Notes under the pieces: model-generated
What the model saw: only the letters and a program-made list of their open reading frames with translations
The model's database searches: none
Told to the model about the DNA's origin: nothing
Program-made: the position numbers and the translations under genes
Shown: positions 28,842-37,791 of the stretch, piece by piece
Numbering within the stretch: the stretch's first letter is position 1
How the letters are laid out: each line of letters starts with the position of its first letter
DNA from: Lachnospiraceae bacterium
GTDB lineage: Bacteria; Bacillota; Clostridia; Lachnospirales; Lachnospiraceae
Reading direction: 5' to 3'
Assembly: GCA_910574715.1 (NCBI GenBank)
Contig: CAJTCH010000015.1
Coordinates: 1 to 64,000, forward strand
DNA: 64,000 bases

Positions 28842-31430
28842 TCAAGCATCATCCCTGGCAAGATAGAGACTTAACGTCCTCTTCAATACCAGCATATCTA
28901 TCGGCTTCGCGATATGTGCGTCCATCCCTGCATCCATGGCGTCCTTTACATCCTCTGCAAAAGCATTCGCCGTCATCGCGATGATCGGTATCAGCTTCGC
29001 GTCATCGCGTTCCAGCGCCCTGATCGCCCTGGCTGCTTCATATCCGTTCATTACCGGCATCTGGACGTCCATCAGGATCGCGTCATAGCTTCCCGGTTCT
29101 GTCTCATTAAACCGTTCAACTGCCAGCTTGCCGTTTTCTACGATCTCACAGACCGCTTCTTCTATATCCAGCAGCTCCGATAAGATCTCCGCATTGATCT
29201 CATTATCCTCTGCCACAAGGAACCGTCTTCCTTCAAGACCTCCTTCCTCGCACAGCTTCTCGTACTCTCCCTTGTCACTCTGTTCCGCAAGGAGCTCCAT
29301 AAGCTTTTCCTTGAAGGCTGATACGAAAAACGGTTTGGCGAGGAAACCGCTGATTCCGGCTTCAAGTGCTTCTTCTCTTATCTCTTCCCAGTCAAAGGCT
29401 GACAGAAGCAGGATCGGCGTATGCTCCGGCAGTACCTTCCGCATCCGTCTTGCCGTCTCGATTCCTTTCATCCCCGATATATTCCAGTCTACCAAGATCA
29501 CCTGATATTCTTCTCCCTGATCAGAAGCCTGCTCAAGCATACCAAGCGCAGCCTCTCCGTTTTGGGCGATCTCTACCTGTACGCCGGTCTTCTCCATCAA
29601 CATCTGAATGCCTGTGCAGACATCCTCCTCGGCATCCACTACGAGGATCCTCGCGACGCCGTTCTGCTCCCAGAACTGCTCATCCGCCTCTACATCCGGT
29701 ATCCGAAGCTCCAGATCTACCGTGAACAGGCTTCCCTGATCCATCTCGCTTACAACCGCAATGGTACCTCCCATAAGCTCGACGATATTCTTCGTGATCG
29801 CCATGCCAAGACCGGTGCCCTGGACCTTATTCGTCGTACTGTTCTCCGCCCTGGTAAACGCGTCAAAGATCGTCTCCAGATATTCCGCGGTCATACCGTA
29901 CCCGTTATCCTCAACCTCGATCCTGATATGCTCATACTGATTGGAATGCTGATTCATCCCGATAAAACGAAGCCAGATACTTCCGCCCTCCTGTGTGTAC
30001 TTTACAGCATTCGACAGAAGATTGATCAGAATTTGGTTGATCCTGGTCTCATCTCCTATCAGACGCTCATGCTTGATCCCCGTCACCGAGATACTGAACT
30101 TCTGTCCCTTTGCCTTGGCGGCCGGACGTATGATCGCGTCCACGGAAGAAATCATGTCATTCAGCGCAAACTCTCCGATCGTGAGCACGACCTTACCGCT
30201 CTCTATCTTAGATATATCCAGTACGTCATTGATCAGGCTGAGCAAATGCTGCCCTGACGCCGTGATCTTCTTCGTATATTCCTTTACCTTATCCGGATCC
30301 TGTGCATCCTTCGCAAGCAATGTTGCAAATCCTAAGATCGCATTCATCGGGGTTCGGATATCATGCGACATATTCGACAGAAACATGGTCTTGGAATTAT
30401 TCGCAATCTGCGCAGTCTGCAGCGCTTCCGTAAGCTGCTTGTTATGGACTTCCCTCTCTGCCTCTCTCTCCGCCCTGATCTTCCTCTGCTGCTTCTCATA
30501 CAAGAAATATCCTACGCAGCATCCCAGGAACGCGCACAGCATAACGGCCACCACGATAAACATGTTCTGGTTGACCGCGTCGCCTTCCCTCTGTATCGCC
30601 TCGATCGGCACATATCCGATCAGATAGAGCGTCCCCTGGTTCACCCCCCACATATAGATCAGCGAATCCTTGTTCTGTATCTCATGGTAGAACATTACGT
30701 TCTGTCCGGTCCGCACGCTCTCGTTGATGTGATTCTGGACGTCCTCTTCAAGGATCTTGTTAGCGTGGTAGAAATCCTCCAGATTCAGATGCCCTGCGTC
30801 ACGTTCACCGATCCCCTTAGGCTTAAGCACCAGCCGCTCACTGTATGCATCCATAATGTACAGCTTCGCGCTCTTATTGTAAAATTTGTCCGGCAGCGCT
30901 TCATCCAGTGAATCATAGATATATTCTATATAAAGCGTCGCGATCTCTTCACCGTCTTCTGTGATCGGGCACTTCATCGTGTAGGCCCAGGTTCCCATGC
31001 TGTTCACATACGACTTGGATATCGGCAGGCCGTCGACCGTCTTCCCCGCGGAAAAATCAAGCCCTTCTTCTGAAAACTCTTCTCCCCTGCTAGTTATCCC
31101 TTCCGTCTCTCCCGACCGTATCAGCGATATCTTCACCATCGTATCATTGTCTTCGCATGAAAGAAGAAATTCATCCAAATCTCCTGAATTCACGATCTCC
31201 TTCGCAAGAAGCTTCTGAAATTCCGCTTCTTTATGCAGGATCGTCTCTATGGTGTTCTTGATCAGCTTCAGACTCTCGCTCAGATTATCAATCGCCGAGG
31301 CAGACATCTCCCTGGATATCCTGGACGTAACAGAAAATACCACCGTCCCCAGGACAGCAAAAACCATAATAAAAATAATAAGCAAGATAATACTTTTGCG
31401 CGCTCTTTTTCTTTTCTTTTTCTCTCTCAT
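28842..31430 (-). CDS. Hybrid sensor histidine kinase with two receiver domains
   Basis: Membrane sensor kinase, 862 residues. Transmembrane segments lie near residues 14-35 and 290-311, enclosing an extracellular Cache-like domain of about 250 residues. Then come a short coiled linker, HisKA with phospho-accepting His356 in MSHDIRTPMN, and a HATPase_c domain with VQGTGLGMAITKNIV. Receiver 1 has Asp648 (ILVDWN) and receiver 2 has Asp788 (LMDVQMP). No HPt domain and no DNA-binding output are encoded, so signal output is not evident from this gene. It is followed by a solute-binding lipoprotein gene. A consensus promoter lies upstream. Confidence 0.95.
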   Translation of the reverse strand: MREKKKRKRARKSIILLIIFIMVFAVLGTVVFSVTSRISREMSASAIDNLSESLKLIKNTIETILHKEAEFQKLLAKEIVNSGDLDEFLLSCEDNDTMVKISLIRSGETEGITSRGEEFSEEGLDFSAGKTVDGLPISKSYVNSMGTWAYTMKCPITEDGEEIATLYIEYIYDSLDEALPDKFYNKSAKLYIMDAYSERLVLKPKGIGERDAGHLNLEDFYHANKILEEDVQNHINESVRTGQNVMFYHEIQNKDSLIYMWGVNQGTLYLIGYVPIEAIQREGDAVNQNMFIVVAVMLCAFLGCCVGYFLYEKQQRKIRAEREAEREVHNKQLTEALQTAQIANNSKTMFLSNMSHDIRTPMNAILGFATLLAKDAQDPDKVKEYTKKITASGQHLLSLINDVLDISKIESGKVVLTIGEFALNDMISSVDAIIRPAAKAKGQKFSISVTGIKHERLIGDETRINQILINLLSNAVKYTQEGGSIWLRFIGMNQHSNQYEHIRIEVEDNGYGMTAEYLETIFDAFTRAENSTTNKVQGTGLGMAITKNIVELMGGTIAVVSEMDQGSLFTVDLELRIPDVEADEQFWEQNGVARILVVDAEEDVCTGIQMLMEKTGVQVEIAQNGEAALGMLEQASDQGEEYQVILVDWNISGMKGIETARRMRKVLPEHTPILLLSAFDWEEIREEALEAGISGFLAKPFFVSAFKEKLMELLAEQSDKGEYEKLCEEGGLEGRRFLVAEDNEINAEILSELLDIEEAVCEIVENGKLAVERFNETEPGSYDAILMDVQMPVMNGYEAARAIRALERDDAKLIPIIAMTANAFAEDVKDAMDAGMDAHIAKPIDMLVLKRTLSLYLARDDA

Positions 31431-31495
31431 ACTGCAAGTTCACCTTAGGAATCGCCAATCATTCCCCGTATATAAAACCAAACTACTACTCTATT

Positions 31496-31524
31496 AATAT
31501 ATCACCATTGTATCATAATGTCAA
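31496..31524 (-). promoter_or_regulatory. Promoter of the hybrid kinase gene
   Basis: TTGACA, 17 bases, TATATT on the minus strand, giving a leader of about 60 bases. Confidence 0.75.
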
Positions 31525-31540
31525 AACTATAGTTGGCATT

Positions 31541-31585
31541 AAAAACCGAAGGCTGCCTAAAGATCACATCCTCTTCGGCAGCCCC
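31541..31585 (-). terminator. Terminator after RNase J
   Basis: Minus-strand GGCTGCC / GGCAGCC stem followed by TTCGGTTTTT, about 20 bases past the stop of the RNase J gene. Confidence 0.7.
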
Positions 31586-31602
31586 CTGACTTTTATATAT
31601 TT

Positions 31603-33270
31603 TTACACATCCATAATGATCGGGAGCACCATCGGCTTCCTCTTGGTCCTCTTCCAGATAAATTCATTCATGGTATCCCGGATCACCATCTTGATCTTAC
31701 TCCAATCCGCATTGCGCTGGTGCAGAAGGCAATCCTCCACCGCATCCGACACAACCTTCCTGGCTTCTTCCATCAAGCCTTCGGACTCTCTGACATACAC
31801 AAAACCGCGGGATACGATATCCGGCCCTGCAAGAAGCTGATTGCTTCCCTTCTCCAGGGTGAGTACCACGATCAGGATACCGTCCTCTGCAAGATGCTGT
31901 CTGTCGCGCAGCACGATATTGCCTACATCGCCTACGCCAAGGCCGTCCACAAGGATCTCCCCTGTGTGTACCTTGTCCACCACCTTCGCTTCCTGAGCAT
32001 TCAGCTCCAGTACATCGCCTGAATGAAGAATGAATACATTCTCCTTAGGGATTCCCAGAGTCGTCGCAACGCCCGCATTCGCCTTCAGATGCCGGTACTC
32101 TCCATGTACCGGAATCGCGTACTTAGGCTTAACCAGAGAATAGATGAGCTTCAATTCTTCCTGACATGCATGGCCTGATACATGAGCGTCCGAGAAGATA
32201 ACATTCGCCCCTTTCGCCGACAGCTCGTTGATCACTCTGGACACCGACTTCTCGTTGCCCGGGATCGGGTTCGAACTGAAAATCACCGTATCGCCCGGCA
32301 TGATCGATACCTTCTTATGCACATCCGCCGCCATGCGGGACAGCGCCGCCATAGATTCTCCCTGGCTGCCTGTCGTGATCAGAACAGTCTTCTCCGGCGG
32401 ATAATTCTTAAGCTGATCGATCTCGATCAGTGTCTTGTCCGGTACATTCAGATACCCCAATTCCTGGGCCACCTGAATGATATTCACCATGCTACGCCCC
32501 TCAACCACTACCTTGCGGTCATATTTGCAGGCAGAATTGATGATCTGCTGCACACGGTCCACATTGGACGCAAAGGTCGCAATAATGATCCTCGTGTTCT
32601 GATGTTCCGCGAAAATATGGTCAAAAGTGATCCCGACCGTCCGCTCCGACTGTGTGAAACCCTTACGCTCCGCATTGGTGCTGTCCGACATCAGGGCAAG
32701 CACGCCCTTCTTCCCGATCTCCGCAAACCGCTGCAGATCTATCGCATCTCCGAATACCGGAGTATAATCTACCTTGAAATCTCCCGTATGCACGACGATA
32801 CCAGCCGGGGAATAAAGCGCCAGCGCCGCCGCGTCCTGGATACTGTGGTTTGTCTTGATGAATTCAATCCTGAACTGTCCCAAGTTGATCGACTGCCCAT
32901 GCTTCACCACTTTCCTGCGTGTTGTCCTGAGCAGGTTATGCTCCGTAAGCTTCCTCTCGATGATTCCCATTGTAAGCTTCGTCGCATAGATAGGAAGATT
33001 CATCTCCCTTAACACATAACACAGCGCCCCGATATGATCTTCGTGTCCGTGGGTGATCACAAACCCTTTCACCTTCTGGATATTATCCTTCAGGTAGGTA
33101 ACGTCCGGGATCACAAGGTCGATCCCCAGCATATCGTCCTCCGGGAATGCCAGACCGCAATCCACGACAATAATACTGTCTTCATATTCGAAGGCAGTGA
33201 TGTTCATTCCTATCTTCTCCAAGCCTCCAAGCGGAATGATTCGCAATTTTCCATTGTTTTCTTTCTTCAA
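31603..33270 (-). CDS. rnj: Ribonuclease J
   Basis: Metallo-beta-lactamase-fold 5'-3' exo/endonuclease that matures and decays RNA in Firmicutes. The metal site is HGHEDH (His74, His76, Asp78, His79) with later HTGDF and a beta-CASP domain containing SDSTNAER and ATFASN; the C-terminus has the family's dimer domain. 555 residues, normal. The start is TTG, five bases after GGAGGTG. It is the last gene of a run beginning with ireB or ruvX. Which paralogue (J1 or J2) cannot be decided; no second copy is in the window. Confidence 0.96.
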   Translation of the reverse strand: MKKENNGKLRIIPLGGLEKIGMNITAFEYEDSIIVVDCGLAFPEDDMLGIDLVIPDVTYLKDNIQKVKGFVITHGHEDHIGALCYVLREMNLPIYATKLTMGIIERKLTEHNLLRTTRRKVVKHGQSINLGQFRIEFIKTNHSIQDAAALALYSPAGIVVHTGDFKVDYTPVFGDAIDLQRFAEIGKKGVLALMSDSTNAERKGFTQSERTVGITFDHIFAEHQNTRIIIATFASNVDRVQQIINSACKYDRKVVVEGRSMVNIIQVAQELGYLNVPDKTLIEIDQLKNYPPEKTVLITTGSQGESMAALSRMAADVHKKVSIMPGDTVIFSSNPIPGNEKSVSRVINELSAKGANVIFSDAHVSGHACQEELKLIYSLVKPKYAIPVHGEYRHLKANAGVATTLGIPKENVFILHSGDVLELNAQEAKVVDKVHTGEILVDGLGVGDVGNIVLRDRQHLAEDGILIVVLTLEKGSNQLLAGPDIVSRGFVYVRESEGLMEEARKVVSDAVEDCLLHQRNADWSKIKMVIRDTMNEFIWKRTKRKPMVLPIIMDV

Positions 33271-33301
33271 GTTTACACCTCCACGTGCGTCTCCGTTCTT
33301 A

Positions 33302-33757
33302 CTATCTCTGCTTTGTCAAGCACTCTTCGCATTGTCCGTAGAACTTTAATTCGTGGTCTGACACCTGGAAGCCCGTCTCCTGCTCAACCAGACGCTCCAG
33401 TTCATCCAGGAGGTCTTCTTCAAACGGAACCACTTTCCCACATGTCTTACATATCAAATGGTGATGATGATGCTTTGTTTCCCCGTCAAACAAATCGCTG
33501 ATCTCATAGCGCAGGCATCCGTCATCAAGATTGATCCGATCCACCAATTGCATTTCCCGTAACAACTGCACTGTCCGGTAAATGGTAGCCAGTCCGATCT
33601 CCGGATAGTCTTCCTTCACCAGCTCATAAATGTCTTCTGCAGTCATATGCTTGTCGCGATGATCTGCAAGTACCTCTAATACAAGCAACCTCTGATTGGT
33701 TACCTTAAGACCCTTATCTTTGAGCATTTTTTTGAAATTCTCTTTACTGATGGACAT
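33302..33757 (-). CDS. Fur-family metal-responsive regulator
   Basis: Winged-helix repressor with a C-terminal dimer domain. The DNA-binding part includes VTNQRLLVLEVLADH and GLATIYRTVQLL; the metal/His cluster KHHHHHL and two CxxC pairs (CKTC and CEEC) hold structural zinc. 151 residues. Could be Fur, Zur or PerR; the sequence alone does not separate them (no clear PerR histidine test was made). It sits between the DUF1292 and RNase J genes on the same strand with short gaps. Confidence 0.9.
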   Translation of the reverse strand: MSISKENFKKMLKDKGLKVTNQRLLVLEVLADHRDKHMTAEDIYELVKEDYPEIGLATIYRTVQLLREMQLVDRINLDDGCLRYEISDLFDGETKHHHHHLICKTCGKVVPFEEDLLDELERLVEQETGFQVSDHELKFYGQCEECLTKQR

Positions 33758-33763
33758 AGTATA

Positions 33764-34024
33764 TTACCTTTCGATCTCAATATCCTCAAGCAGCTCTTCG
33801 AATACCTTAGAAACAGCCGTAAGCTCCACATCATCCTCCACGATCTCATAGATACTGTCTGCCGCCGTCTCCTTCGTCATCTCCTTCAGGATCAGGCACT
33901 CCGCGTCGCCCTCGTCTGAATCTGTCACCAGAATATAGGATACTCCGTTCACCTTCGTCTGTTCAAGTACAAAAAGGTCCACTTCTTCCTGCATCTCTTC
34001 CGACCTGAATCTTATCTTCTCCAT
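33764..34024 (-). CDS. DUF1292 protein
   Basis: An 86-residue acidic protein of the DUF1292 family, with the typical KIRFRSEEMQEEVDLFVLEQTKVNGVSYILV opening (short core EEVDLFVLEQ). In many Firmicutes this gene sits next to ruvX and ireB exactly as here. Function is unknown. Six bases separate it from the fur gene and nine from ruvX. Confidence 0.9.
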   Translation of the reverse strand: MEKIRFRSEEMQEEVDLFVLEQTKVNGVSYILVTDSDEGDAECLILKEMTKETAADSIYEIVEDDVELTAVSKVFEELLEDIEIER

Positions 34025-34033
34025 ATATACACC

Positions 34034-34477
34034 TCAAAAATGATCCTGGATCTGAACTCCTGCTTTATAATCCAGATATCCCTGCAATATAAAAACAGCC
34101 GCAATCTTATCGATATATTTCTTGCGGTCCTCTCTCCTAACCTTATTCTCAATTAAAGTCCGCTCTGCTTCTACAGTAGTCAGACGCTCGTCCCACATCA
34201 CGACCTCAAGGCCGGTCCGCCGTCTAAGCATCTCCCCGAATTCCATGGACCGTCTGGCCCGATCTCCGATATCATTGTTCATGTGCTTCGGAAGTCCAAG
34301 TACAATCTGCCCCACCTCATACTCGCTGATCAGTTTCTCAATACGCGCACAGGTTCTGCGCAGCTTGTTCTCATCCTTACGGCAAATCGTCTCTATTCCC
34401 TGGGCAGTGATCCCCAAAGGGTCACTGATCGCTACGCCCACCGTCTTAGAACCGTAGTCCAGTCCCATGATTCTCAT
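34034..34477 (-). CDS. ruvX: Putative Holliday junction resolvase / pre-16S rRNA nuclease YqgF
   Basis: RNase H-like nuclease. The active-site Asp6 lies in [15 protein letters not shown], with Glu/Asp in VLGLPKHMN and DERLTT. 147 residues. YqgF-family members mature the 5' end of 16S rRNA in E. coli; resolvase activity is the older annotation. Part of the conserved ireB-ruvX-DUF1292 string. Confidence 0.93.
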   Translation of the reverse strand: MRIMGLDYGSKTVGVAISDPLGITAQGIETICRKDENKLRRTCARIEKLISEYEVGQIVLGLPKHMNNDIGDRARRSMEFGEMLRRRTGLEVVMWDERLTTVEAERTLIENKVRREDRKKYIDKIAAVFILQGYLDYKAGVQIQDHF

Positions 34478-34480
34478 AGA

Positions 34481-34744
34481 TTATACCCACTTATTATGCT
34501 CGATATACGTCCTGAGCATCTCTTCTACCAGTTCATCCCGCTCCATCTTCATGATCAGACTTCTCGCGCCGTCGTAACTTGTAATATATGTCGGATCCCC
34601 TGACATAATATATCCCACAATCTGGTTCACCGGATTATATCCTTTTTCGCTTAATGCCCTGTACACAATCTCAAGTATATCTTTTGCCTGAATCTGCGGA
34701 CCGCTTTCTACCTGAAAAAACTGTGTGCTGCTTAAATCTCTCAT
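34481..34744 (-). CDS. ireB: IreB-family regulatory phosphoprotein
   Basis: Small (87 aa) protein with the family's N-terminal STQFFQVE and the GYNPVNQIVGYIMSGDPTYITSY block (short core IVGYIMSGDPTYIT). In Enterococcus IreB is phosphorylated by the kinase IreK and controls cephalosporin tolerance. GGAGGA precedes the ATG. No PASTA kinase gene is in the window. Confidence 0.94.
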   Translation of the reverse strand: MRDLSSTQFFQVESGPQIQAKDILEIVYRALSEKGYNPVNQIVGYIMSGDPTYITSYDGARSLIMKMERDELVEEMLRTYIEHNKWV

Positions 34745-34801
34745 ATACTCACGTCCTCCAAAAATACTTCACTGTTATTCTAACCCATTGACCGGAAAAA
34801 T

Positions 34802-36118
34802 TCAATGCATTATTTGCAAACGATTCTTAATTTCTACATTTACTATCTGATTCACCCTGTTTTCGTCCGTTTTCTGTCCAACCTTCACATATTCTCTGGT
34901 ATGACCGACCTGATACCGCTCTCCCTCTACAAGGATATCTTCTTCCATCAGAACCTCCTGCACCGTCCCGATCAGCTCTTCTTCATATTCCCCGCGTTTT
35001 CTTCTTCCAAGGGCAAGCAGGTCGCTGCTCCTTCTGTTCTTGATCTCCTCCGGTACCTGGTTCTCCATCATAGCCGCCCTTGTTCCGGTCCGCTTCGAAT
35101 ATTTGAACACATGGGTCTCATAGAAATCCACCTTGTCTATAAACGCCCTGGACTTCGCATATTCTTCTTCCGTCTCGCCGGGGAATCCAACGATCACATC
35201 CGTCGTCAAGGCCGGACGGGCGAAATATTTCCGCAGGAGGGTACATTTCTCATAATATTCTCCGGATGTATACCGGCGGTTCATCCTCTTAAGGGTTGCA
35301 TCGCAGCCGCTCTGCAGAGACAGATGAAAATGCGGGCAGATCTTGGGAAGCTTCGCGATCGCAGCCGCGAATTCCTCCGTGATGATCCCAGGTTCCAAGG
35401 ATCCCAGGCGGATCCGCCTGATCCCAGGGATCTCATGTATCGCGAGGATCAGCCCTAACAGGCTGTCTCCCGTATCAACGCCATAAGAGCTTAGGTGAAT
35501 TCCCGTCAACACCACTTCTTTATAGCCGTTGTCTGCCAATCGCCGTACTTCTCCTGTCACACTGTCCCTGCTACGGCTTCTGACACGCCCTCTGGCATAG
35601 GGGATGATACAGTAGGAGCAGAACTGGTTGCACCCGTCCTGGACCTTCACATAGACACGGGTATGCTCTGCCGTGCTCTCAAGCTTAAGCTCCTCATACT
35701 CCCTGACACGGTTAATATCCGCCAGTTCCACACGCCTGTCACAGAACCTTCCTGCTTCTGGCCTGATCTGTCCCTGCCTGTTTTCCTCAAAAGCCTTAAG
35801 TATCTCGATCAGATCCTTCTTCCGGTTATTCCCGATCACAATATCCACGCTCTCGTCTAACTCCCCCTGCTTCGCCTGCACATAACAGCCGCATGCCACC
35901 ACAACCGCATCCGGATTCTTCTTTCTCGCCCGATGCAGCATCTGCCTTGACTTGCGGTCCGCCACATTGGTGACCGTGCAGGTATTCACGATATAGACAT
36001 CCGCCGTATCCTGAAACGGTACGATCTCATATCCGTTCTTCACCAACAGCTCCTGCATTGCCTCCGTCTCATACCCGTTCACCTTACACCCCAGATTATG
36101 TAATGCCGCCTTTTTCAT
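34802..36118 (-). CDS. mtaB: tRNA t6A37 methylthiotransferase MtaB
   Basis: Radical-SAM enzyme that adds a methylthio group to t6A37 of tRNA. The N-terminal UPF0004 domain holds the first cluster cysteines (GCKV, NTCTV, ACGC), the radical-SAM CxxxCxxC is CSYC (within CNQFCSYC), and a C-terminal TRAM-like domain ends the protein. The ATG starting MKKAALHNLGC is chosen because AGGAG lies five bases before it; an upstream in-frame start would add residues unlike the family. 438 residues. Confidence 0.95.
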   Translation of the reverse strand: MKKAALHNLGCKVNGYETEAMQELLVKNGYEIVPFQDTADVYIVNTCTVTNVADRKSRQMLHRARKKNPDAVVVACGCYVQAKQGELDESVDIVIGNNRKKDLIEILKAFEENRQGQIRPEAGRFCDRRVELADINRVREYEELKLESTAEHTRVYVKVQDGCNQFCSYCIIPYARGRVRSRSRDSVTGEVRRLADNGYKEVVLTGIHLSSYGVDTGDSLLGLILAIHEIPGIRRIRLGSLEPGIITEEFAAAIAKLPKICPHFHLSLQSGCDATLKRMNRRYTSGEYYEKCTLLRKYFARPALTTDVIVGFPGETEEEYAKSRAFIDKVDFYETHVFKYSKRTGTRAAMMENQVPEEIKNRRSSDLLALGRRKRGEYEEELIGTVQEVLMEEDILVEGERYQVGHTREYVKVGQKTDENRVNQIVNVEIKNRLQIMH

Positions 36119-36154
36119 AATTTCTCCTTTTTTCCAACTTTTGCAAATTGTTTC

Positions 36155-36183
36155 TTGACTTTTCCACCTCTTCCTCTTAAGAT
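36155..36183 (+). promoter_or_regulatory. Promoter of the HPr-like gene
   Basis: TTGACT, 17 bases, TAAGAT, 83 bases before the start at 36266. The leader is free of obvious structure. Confidence 0.65.
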
Positions 36184-36265
36184 GGATATACAACAGTTAC
36201 TTGCTCGCAAGTCTGCTGTAAATAACAAACACAATATAGAATCATTGACAGGGAGGTATTTTCCA

Positions 36266-36502
36266 ATGAAAACAGTTCAGATATCATTAAACTCTATTGA
36301 CAAGGTAAAATCTTTTGTAAATGATATCACCAAATTCGATTATGACTTCGATCTGGTATCCGGCAGATACGTAATTGACGCCAAATCCATCATGGGTATC
36401 TTCAGCCTGGATCTCTCCAAGCCGATCGACCTTAACATCCACGCCGACACCGCAGTGATCGACACGATCCTTGAAGCGTTGAAGGCTTATATCTGTGAAT
36501 AA
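36266..36502 (+). CDS. HPr-like protein lacking the catalytic histidine (Crh-type)
   Basis: A 78-residue HPr-fold protein. The regulatory serine region is conserved (DAKSIMGIFSLDL, matching the HPr-kinase site around Ser46). The region that carries the active His15 (normally a LHARPA-type motif) is replaced by an unrelated NSIDKVKSFVNDI stretch, so it cannot accept phosphate from EI. By analogy with Bacillus Crh it would act only as a regulator, probably a CcpA co-factor. GGGAGG is nine bases upstream of the ATG. It is a solitary gene with its own promoter and terminator. Confidence 0.82.
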   Translation: MKTVQISLNSIDKVKSFVNDITKFDYDFDLVSGRYVIDAKSIMGIFSLDLSKPIDLNIHADTAVIDTILEALKAYICE

Positions 36503-36537
36503 CCGCCGTGCATGGCACGCATATAAGCTTTGGCAGT

Positions 36538-36574
36538 AAGGGCCGGTCTGCTTTGCAGACCCGGTCCTTTTCAT
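36538..36574 (+). terminator. Terminator of the HPr-like gene
   Basis: Stem GGGCCGGTCTGC / GCAGACCCGGTCC (one bulge) then CTTTTC, in the gap before the convergent thiI stop. Confidence 0.7.
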
Positions 36575-36580
36575 TTGTAT

Positions 36581-37762
36581 CTATTTTACCTCAATAATCT
36601 CCGCAGTGTCTATCGCCTGCCGGAACAGCTCGTCTATCTTCTCCTCAAGCTTCTCCTCCGACCGGCGGATAACCTCTACATTGGGCTTCGTCACCGGATG
36701 CTTCGCCACAAATATGGTACAGCAGTCCTCAAACGGCAGGATGGAAGTCTCATAGGTCCCGATCTTCTCCGCGATATTCACGATCTCCTGCTTGTCATAA
36801 CCGATCACCGGCCTGTACACCGGGATCGTACACACATCATTGGTCGCGGCAAGGCTCTGCATCGTCTGGCTCGCCACCTGTCCGATGCTCTCGCCTGTGA
36901 TCAGCCCGAGACACCCGTCCGTCTTCGCAAAATGCTCCGCGATCCGCATCATGTACCGGCGCATAATAATGGTCAGCTCGTCATGAGGGCACTGGTCATA
37001 AATATATAACTGGATGTCTGTAAAATTCACCACATGGAGCTTCACCGGACCTGCGTATCTCGACACGATCCTCGCCAGATCCACCACCTTCTGCTTCGCG
37101 CGCTCACTTGTATACGGAGGCGCATGGAAATAGGTCGCCTCGATCCCGACTCCCCGCTTGGAGATCATATAGCCCGCCACCGGACTGTCGATCCCGCCGG
37201 AGAGCAGAAGCATTGCCTTCCCATTGGTTCCGACAGGCATCCCGCCCGCTCCGGGAATGATCTGAGAATAGACATAGATCTCGTTACGGATCTCCACATT
37301 CAGCATCACGTCAGGATGATGCACATCCACCTTCGTCTCCGGGAACGCCTCGAGAATTACTTCGCCCAAATCACAGTTGATCTCCATAGAAGTCCTTGGG
37401 TAAGACTTCCTTGCGCGCCTGGCTTCCACCTTGAAGGTCAGGCGCTTGTCCGGATAAGCCTCGTCCATGTAAGCAACCACATCCTTCTTAAGCTGTTCAA
37501 AACCCTGATCCTCCATACGGACTACCGGACAGATCCCCACGATCCCGAACACCCTTTTCAGATGCTCCACCGCATCCTCGTAATCATAATCTTCCCCGCA
37601 GTCCACATAGATCCTGGCCTGGGACTTATGAACCTCAAACTCGCCGTCTACGTCCTTCAGTGCGAACCGCACCTGCCTGACGAGCGCGTCCTCAAACAGA
37701 TAGCGGTTCTTGCCTTTGATCCCGATCTCACCGTATTTTATTAAAAAAGTATGATATCTCAT
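36581..37762 (-). CDS. thiI: tRNA 4-thiouridine synthase ThiI
   Basis: Adenylates U8 of tRNA and inserts sulfur. An N-terminal ferredoxin-like and THUMP region (residues 60-165) is followed by the PP-loop SGGIDS at 188-193. It has no C-terminal rhodanese domain (393 residues; ends at about the PP-loop domain), so a partner sulfurtransferase must donate sulfur directly, fitting the cysteine desulfurase gene 29 bases upstream on the same strand. A Cys pair in EDCCTIF is a candidate active cysteine. Confidence 0.95.
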   Translation of the reverse strand: MRYHTFLIKYGEIGIKGKNRYLFEDALVRQVRFALKDVDGEFEVHKSQARIYVDCGEDYDYEDAVEHLKRVFGIVGICPVVRMEDQGFEQLKKDVVAYMDEAYPDKRLTFKVEARRARKSYPRTSMEINCDLGEVILEAFPETKVDVHHPDVMLNVEIRNEIYVYSQIIPGAGGMPVGTNGKAMLLLSGGIDSPVAGYMISKRGVGIEATYFHAPPYTSERAKQKVVDLARIVSRYAGPVKLHVVNFTDIQLYIYDQCPHDELTIIMRRYMMRIAEHFAKTDGCLGLITGESIGQVASQTMQSLAATNDVCTIPVYRPVIGYDKQEIVNIAEKIGTYETSILPFEDCCTIFVAKHPVTKPNVEVIRRSEEKLEEKIDELFRQAIDTAEIIEVK

Positions 37763-37791
37763 ATCCTTTCTCCTCTGATCTCAAATTCTCT

